Origin: Ectocarpus siliculosus
Lineage: Eukaryota; Sar; Phaeophyceae; Ectocarpales; Ectocarpaceae
NCBI GenBank assembly: GCA_000310025.1
Contig: FN649742.1
Location: 3,932,120-3,956,300, forward strand
Reading direction: 5' to 3'
DNA length: 24,181 nt
The position numbers were made by a program, and so were the translations under genes. Numbering within the stretch: the stretch's first letter is position 1; the number at the start of each line of letters is the position of its first letter. The notes below the pieces were generated by a model that saw nothing but the letters and a program-made list of their open reading frames with translations, did not search any database and was not told where the DNA came from. Below, one piece after another: positions 20,701 through 24,181 of the stretch.

Positions 20701-22977
20701 GTTCTATGTTCTATGTTATCTCTCTAACGTAAGTGAACGTTCGCGATGCCACAACCGCACGTGTGGCGCCAGGACTGGCTGGCTGGCCTCTTGCGACCTC
20801 TGCTTCTTGAGCGTCTAGCATCCGACTCGCGTATAGACGCCGGTGAAGGGTCCTCATTCTAACACCTGCCGCCCGGCCTATATGGTAGACACACATGGTG
20901 CCGAGAACCCCGAGTCTCGTGATGTCAAGCTCTCAGTCCGCAATGCTTGGTCGTTTTGGTGAACCAGCCTTTGTCGAGCATCACATGGACACACGGCGGT
21001 GATCCTCATTCTAACACCTGCCGCCCTGCCTATATGGTAGACACACATGGTGCCGAGAACCCCGAGTCTCGTGATGTCAAGCTCTCAGTCCGCAATGCTT
21101 GGTCGTTTTGGTGAACCAGCCTTTGTTGAGCATCACATGGACACACCGCGGTGAGGTTGTTGTTGACGTCTCTCGCGGTGGCCGTTCTTTATTTTATTTA
21201 TTTTCAGGTGCTGCGTCCTGGTCTTGTGAAAGGCCAGTGGGACGCGGAGGAAGACGCGGCCCTCATGAAGCTCGCGACAGCGCCCTTCAAGAACTGGGGC
21301 GTTCTCTCCCAGAGCATGTCTGGTGAGCTCTCGAGAGTTTTGTTGACCTTGCGGCGCTTGGTACTTCGCCCTAAGCCCACATAGTACGTATCAGTTTGAT
21401 GATTTCTGCTGGGCTTCTAGCTTCTGGCACAGACTTCAGCGCAGCAGCCCTGTATTCTAACCGTGTTGGGGGTGGTGTCCATATTTCCATTTGCCAGCCC
21501 TTGTTTTGGACGCGAGTGCCAATCGGTCATGGTGGAGGAAAGAAGTGACCCTTTCATCCAAAGCGCGTATGTACCACAAAATGTGGATGTATCTTCAGCA
21601 GTATGCTCGGAAGAGTGATCGGCGATCATGTGGTTTATATGTGTGTGTCTTACAGGATATGGGTTGTCTGCAGGTTCCCGCTGCGGCTCAAGTTTCTCTG
21701 TGGGGTGTGGGGTGTGGGGTGTGGAGAATACACTCAGGGTGAACCTGTCGTGAGAAAGGTACCGATGTCGTGCGAGAGAGGGCAGCTGGGCAGCTGTAAA
21801 TTGCCCGCGGGTTCAGCGTGTCTGCTGGCTCTTTTCCAGCACCGAATGTAGATCTCCGACAGGCCATCTGACATCTGACACGTCACAATCTACGAGACCT
21901 TCTGAGGTGACATGCATTACTGCTGTGTACATACTGTACATCCGGCTTGTTTCTGTCAAGGTTTGTCAGACAGAGCGCGGACTTGATTGCCAAGGGAAAA
22001 ATGAGTCCCCTCTCTGTTTACAAGGGTACCAGATGTGACGAGAGAGTCAGGGCTGGCCAGTTTGGACGCGTACGGCAACGAAACACGAAACAAGCGGAGG
22101 CGACCCGTGTGGGTATATATAAGGGGCCTACCCCCTCCTCTCCTACACCTTGAGGCCGAACCCTGCCGCATCTGCTCGCTCCGTCCTCGCGCCTCGCCAA
22201 CCTCGCCACCTTTTTTGTTGCTCCCCGCCGCTCTCGATTCTGTTCGTGCGTCCACGCTCGTGATGGGGACACGAAAACATGATGACGTCACGACCCGAAA
22301 AACGCAGGGAGAACCAGCAAACAGTGCCGAGAACGCTGGTGCCACCACCTGGACCCCAGCATCAACAAAGGCGCTTACACGGAGGAGGAGGACAACATCA
22401 TCATCGAGACCCAGGCTGAGCTTGGCAACAGGTGGAGCCAAATCGCCGCTCGCCTCCCGGGCCGCACGGAGAACAGCATCAAGATCCGATGCAAGGCTCT
22501 CCAGCGCAAGGTATTGTCGGGCTCTCCGTCTAGTGGCAGGTCGGGGTCGATCCCCTCCCCCGTACGGCGGGCCCCCAAGAAGTCTACGGGGACGTCTACG
22601 ACCGCACGGCAGAGTCGGGAGTTGTCTTCGTCCAGCTCCTCGTCGGCGTCGGTGTCGTGTTCTTCCTTCGAGTCGGGGCTGGACACCATGGCCGAGCAGC
22701 CGCCGTTGGCGCCGTTGGCGGTGCCCCCCCGGGCCCCGCTCCCCCCCGAGCATCACCCACCGGTTCACTTCTCCCGAGGCATGCAGTACGAGCTCGGCGG
22801 CAGCGGCGGCGGTGGCGGCGGCGTACCGCTCCCACCGGCCGGTGCACCGCCGTGCCACGGCAACTCCATGTTCTTGGGGCCGGGACCCGCGGCTCCCACG
22901 CCGGGCTACGCGATGCCGCGGGCCGGGTTAGAGCAGGGCTGGTTCGAGCCGAAGCAGGACGCCGCTCATCAGTTCCT

Positions 22978-23010
<33 letters not shown>

Positions 23011-23686
23011 CCCTGGCAGCGGCTCGGTTAAAGTGGAAGGCGGGCTTCGCGCGCTCGACCTAGATCGCCACCACCACCAGCTGCAGCAGCAGCAGCAGCA
23101 ATACGTCCCCCAGCCGGAGCAGTTGGTCGACGTCATTCCTGCCTCGCAACCGTTTCCAAGTGCCGTCAACATCGGCGGCGGCGGCGGCGGCGGCGGCAGG
23201 ATGTTCGCCAACAGCAGCAGTCTGTCCCCCGCCGTGGGAGGGTTCCTGGTTCAGCCCCAGCAGCTGCATGCCCAGCAGACCCCCTTGCTGTACGAGTACA
23301 ACCCGAGTGCGTTCCCACAAGGGGAGCAGCAGCAGCAGCAGCAGCAGGAGGGAGGAGTAGGGCTGCCGCTCGACGGAGAGCTCATGTCTCACGCGGTGGC
23401 GGCGGTGGCCGCGGCGGAAGACCGTTCTGCCGGCGGCGTGGGGGACGGCGGCGGAGCCTACGGGATTTGCCTGCCGGAGGATCTGGCCGGTGACGTCGGT
23501 AGCCAGCGCGGCAACGGGGTCAGCCAGGGGGGCGACATCAAGCCCATCGGAGGAGCCATGGGCATAGACGAAGTTGTCAACGAGAACGGTCCCATCAAGG
23601 AGTGCTGCAGCTTCCTTGACCTAGCCAGCGCGGCATCGGCGGATGACAACATTATCGGAGACGTGGACTCGTGGCGGCCGGTTTGA
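17743..23686 (+). CDS. R1R2R3-type MYB transcription factor, 647 residues, 4 exons
   Basis: Nuclear DNA-binding protein of the three-repeat MYB class; plant and animal relatives control cell-cycle genes, and that role here is inference. Exons 17743-17924, 19232-19499, 21208-21322 and 22308-23686 join in phases 2, 0 and 1. R1 tryptophans are W109, W129 and W148 (RWQPAED, DWKSIA, QRWKKV). R2 has W161, W180 and W199 (GQWDAEED, NWGVLSQ, KQCRERW). R3 has Y212, W231 and C250 (GAYTEEED, GNRWSQIA, NSIKIRCKALQRK). Residues are 18-19 apart as in the family. Before R1 lies a basic/acidic N-terminus. After R3 comes a Ser-rich stretch, then a long Pro/Gly/Gln-rich tail with Gln runs of 10, 6 and 7, a Gly run, and a final acidic segment, likely an activation region. 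The cysteine in place of the third R3 tryptophan is odd. The start (first in-frame ATG) is the least certain point. Confidence 0.92.
17925..19231 (+). other. MYB intron 1 (1307 bases)
   Basis: Begins AG|GTAAGC and ends CGCGACAG. It contains two perfect palindromes at 18200-18252, a C-rich run at about 18649-18675 capable of forming a G-quadruplex on the other strand, and a 12-C run at 19202-19213 that serves as the pyrimidine tract 16 bases before the acceptor AG. No RNA gene or ORF with a domain was seen. Confidence 0.85.
18200..18252 (+). repeat. Two perfect palindromes in MYB intron 1
   Basis: GATGATGATCATCATC at 18200-18215 and ACGATGATCATCGT at 18239-18252 each equal their own reverse complement. 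They share the core GATGATCATC, 23 bases apart. They could be protein-binding sites or simply repeat-derived. Confidence 0.9.
20690..20717 (+). repeat. (TTCTATG)4 heptanucleotide repeat
   Basis: Four near-perfect copies of a 7-base unit within MYB intron 2, about 130 bases before the long tandem duplication. Confidence 0.9.
20851..21154 (+). repeat. 152-bp tandem duplication, ~98% identical, in MYB intron 2
   Basis: Copy 1 is 20851-21002 and copy 2 is 21003-21154. I count three differences between them: CCCGGCC/CCCTGCC, TTGTCGAG/TTGTTGAG and CACGGCGG/CACCGCGG. CGGTGA occurs at the junctions. The high identity implies a recent duplication, or an assembly artefact. Confidence 0.93.
21323..22307 (+). 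other. MYB intron 3 (985 bases)
   Basis: Begins G|GTGAGC and ends AAACGCAG; it splits the glycine codon of the R2 SMSGRTSKQCRERW motif. It contains a G-rich (TGTGGGG)n run at about 21700-21722 and, near its 3' end, a TATATATAAGG at 22114-22124 and a TGACGTCA palindrome at 22283-22290. Confidence 0.88.
22114..22290 (+). promoter_or_regulatory. Possible internal promoter in MYB intron 3 (TATA box and CRE palindrome)
   Basis: TATATATAAGG at 22114-22124 is followed by a pyrimidine-rich initiator-like stretch CCCCCTCCTCTCCTACACC. TGACGTCA, the perfect bZIP/CREB-type site, lies at 22283-22290. A transcript from here would enter exon 4 without R1 and most of R2; the first in-frame ATG is at 22688, giving only the low-complexity tail. 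The match is by pattern only. Confidence 0.3.
22979..23347 (+). repeat. Coding CAG tracts (three poly-Gln runs) and a GGC tract in MYB exon 4
   Basis: Pure CAG runs encode 10 Gln at 22979-23008, six Gln (CAG5 plus CAA) ending near 23102, and seven Gln at 23327-23347. A GGC run near 23173-23197 encodes poly-Gly. They are in frame with the MYB protein and belong to its C-terminal low-complexity region. Confidence 0.93.
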
Positions 23687-24125
23687 AGATGACGAGCGTC
23701 TGTGTATGAATCGGTCGGAGTAAGTAACTTTTAGGGGGCTTGTAAGGAGCAGTGGCGGTGGCGGTGGCGGTAGCAGCACGACTCGGTTGGCGCTGTATGT
23801 TCCTTTCTATGTTATCACATCCGGGCGTGGCCTCGGCTCGCCTGCTTGTGGGTTTCGAGAGAGGTGTTTGGCTCTCTTTTCTTTGTCGGACTGCTTTCAC
23901 CGACAACCTCAAGAAGCCAATGCTGGCCGACGTCAGCTACCTCATGCTCGGCGCGCGCGAGCGTTTATGGTGCATTTTGTTTGTTTGTCTTGGCATGTTT
24001 TCCGACAAGAGTCGGGGGTGCATGTGGCGCTGCTGCCTTGGCGCTGGTACGCTTTTTACTGCGAGACAATCCCCGTGTATTTCGTCGCAGCAGAGTAAAC
24101 CTGGTATTTGTATCTTCCGCAAGAC
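23687..24125 (+). other. 3' flank of the MYB gene
   Basis: The presumed MYB 3' UTR with a short GGTGGC repeat near 23752-23770. No AATAAA and no ORF with a domain were seen. ORFs of up to 103 codons on both strands look random. Confidence 0.6.
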
Positions 24126-24181
24126 ATGGAACGAGCGAAGCAAGATCACGCCGAAGAACCGGCAGAAGCAGTTACAGGTGT
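24126..24181 (+). CDS. Possible first coding exon of a further gene, cut by the window end
   Basis: ATG at 24126 sits in a good context (AAGACATGGAA). Seventeen codons beginning MERAKQDHAEEP stay open to the window edge. ACAG|GTGT at 24178 could be a donor. Too short to identify; it could equally be chance. Confidence 0.2.
   Translation, partial: MERAKQDHAEEPAEAVTG

Larger units (their letters stand above)
19500..21207 (+). other. MYB intron 2 (1708 bases)
   Basis: Begins AAG|GTGAAC and ends TTTATTTTCAG. Reading through the donor gives 18 extra codons and a stop at about 19556, so intron retention would yield a protein with R1 only. The intron carries a four-copy TTCTATG repeat at about 20690-20717 and the 152-base tandem duplication at 20851-21154. 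Confidence 0.88.

Noticed and set aside
21956-22858. 300-codon minus-strand ORF and a 298-codon + strand ORF at 22035-22931
   Set aside because: Both are out-of-frame shadows of MYB exon 4; Arg/Pro-rich products without domains.

Overview
The window is nuclear DNA from a eukaryote. Coding exons rich in G or C at third codon positions alternate with introns of about 0.3 to 1.7 kb that start GT (once GC) and end AG. Microsatellites, minisatellites and homopolymer runs are dense. A biotin-dependent pyruvate carboxylase next to a three-repeat MYB factor, both with many mid-sized introns at roughly 50 to 55% GC, fits a stramenopile. A brown alga of the Ectocarpus type is my best guess; this is inference, since no marker gene fixes the lineage.

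Layout, all on the + strand for the secure genes. Positions 1-5847 hold the 3' half of a pyruvate carboxylase gene in nine exons: most of the carboxyltransferase domain, the tetramerisation region and the biotinyl domain. Positions 5848-8107 are 3' flank and intergenic DNA with a (CA)n(GA)n microsatellite. Positions 8108-10991 hold a likely unrecognised gene of three exons, all joined in phase 0, predicting a 166-residue protein with two membrane segments and an acidic tail. Positions 10992-17742 are about 6.7 kb without a secure gene; they contain a diverged 130-base direct duplication, CT-rich/TATA-like promoter candidates and several weak coding candidates on both strands. Positions 17743-23686 hold a four-exon gene for a 647-residue R1R2R3 MYB protein with a long low-complexity tail containing three poly-Gln runs. 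A possible first exon of another gene begins at 24126 at the window edge.

The genes do not form a functional pathway: one is a metabolic enzyme, one a probable membrane protein, one a transcription factor. I see no transposon with recognisable coding domains, no CRISPR array, no rRNA and no convincing tRNA or snRNA.

The points most worth a second look are the MYB R3 repeat, where the third tryptophan is cysteine; the uncharacterised two-segment membrane protein; a 100-143 codon upstream ORF whose stop overlaps the MYB start; the HTHATSS variant of the usual HTHD motif in the carboxylase; its GC-AG intron; and the near-identical 152-bp tandem duplication inside MYB intron 2. Exon boundaries were read by eye from splice signals, phase and family similarity, not from transcripts.
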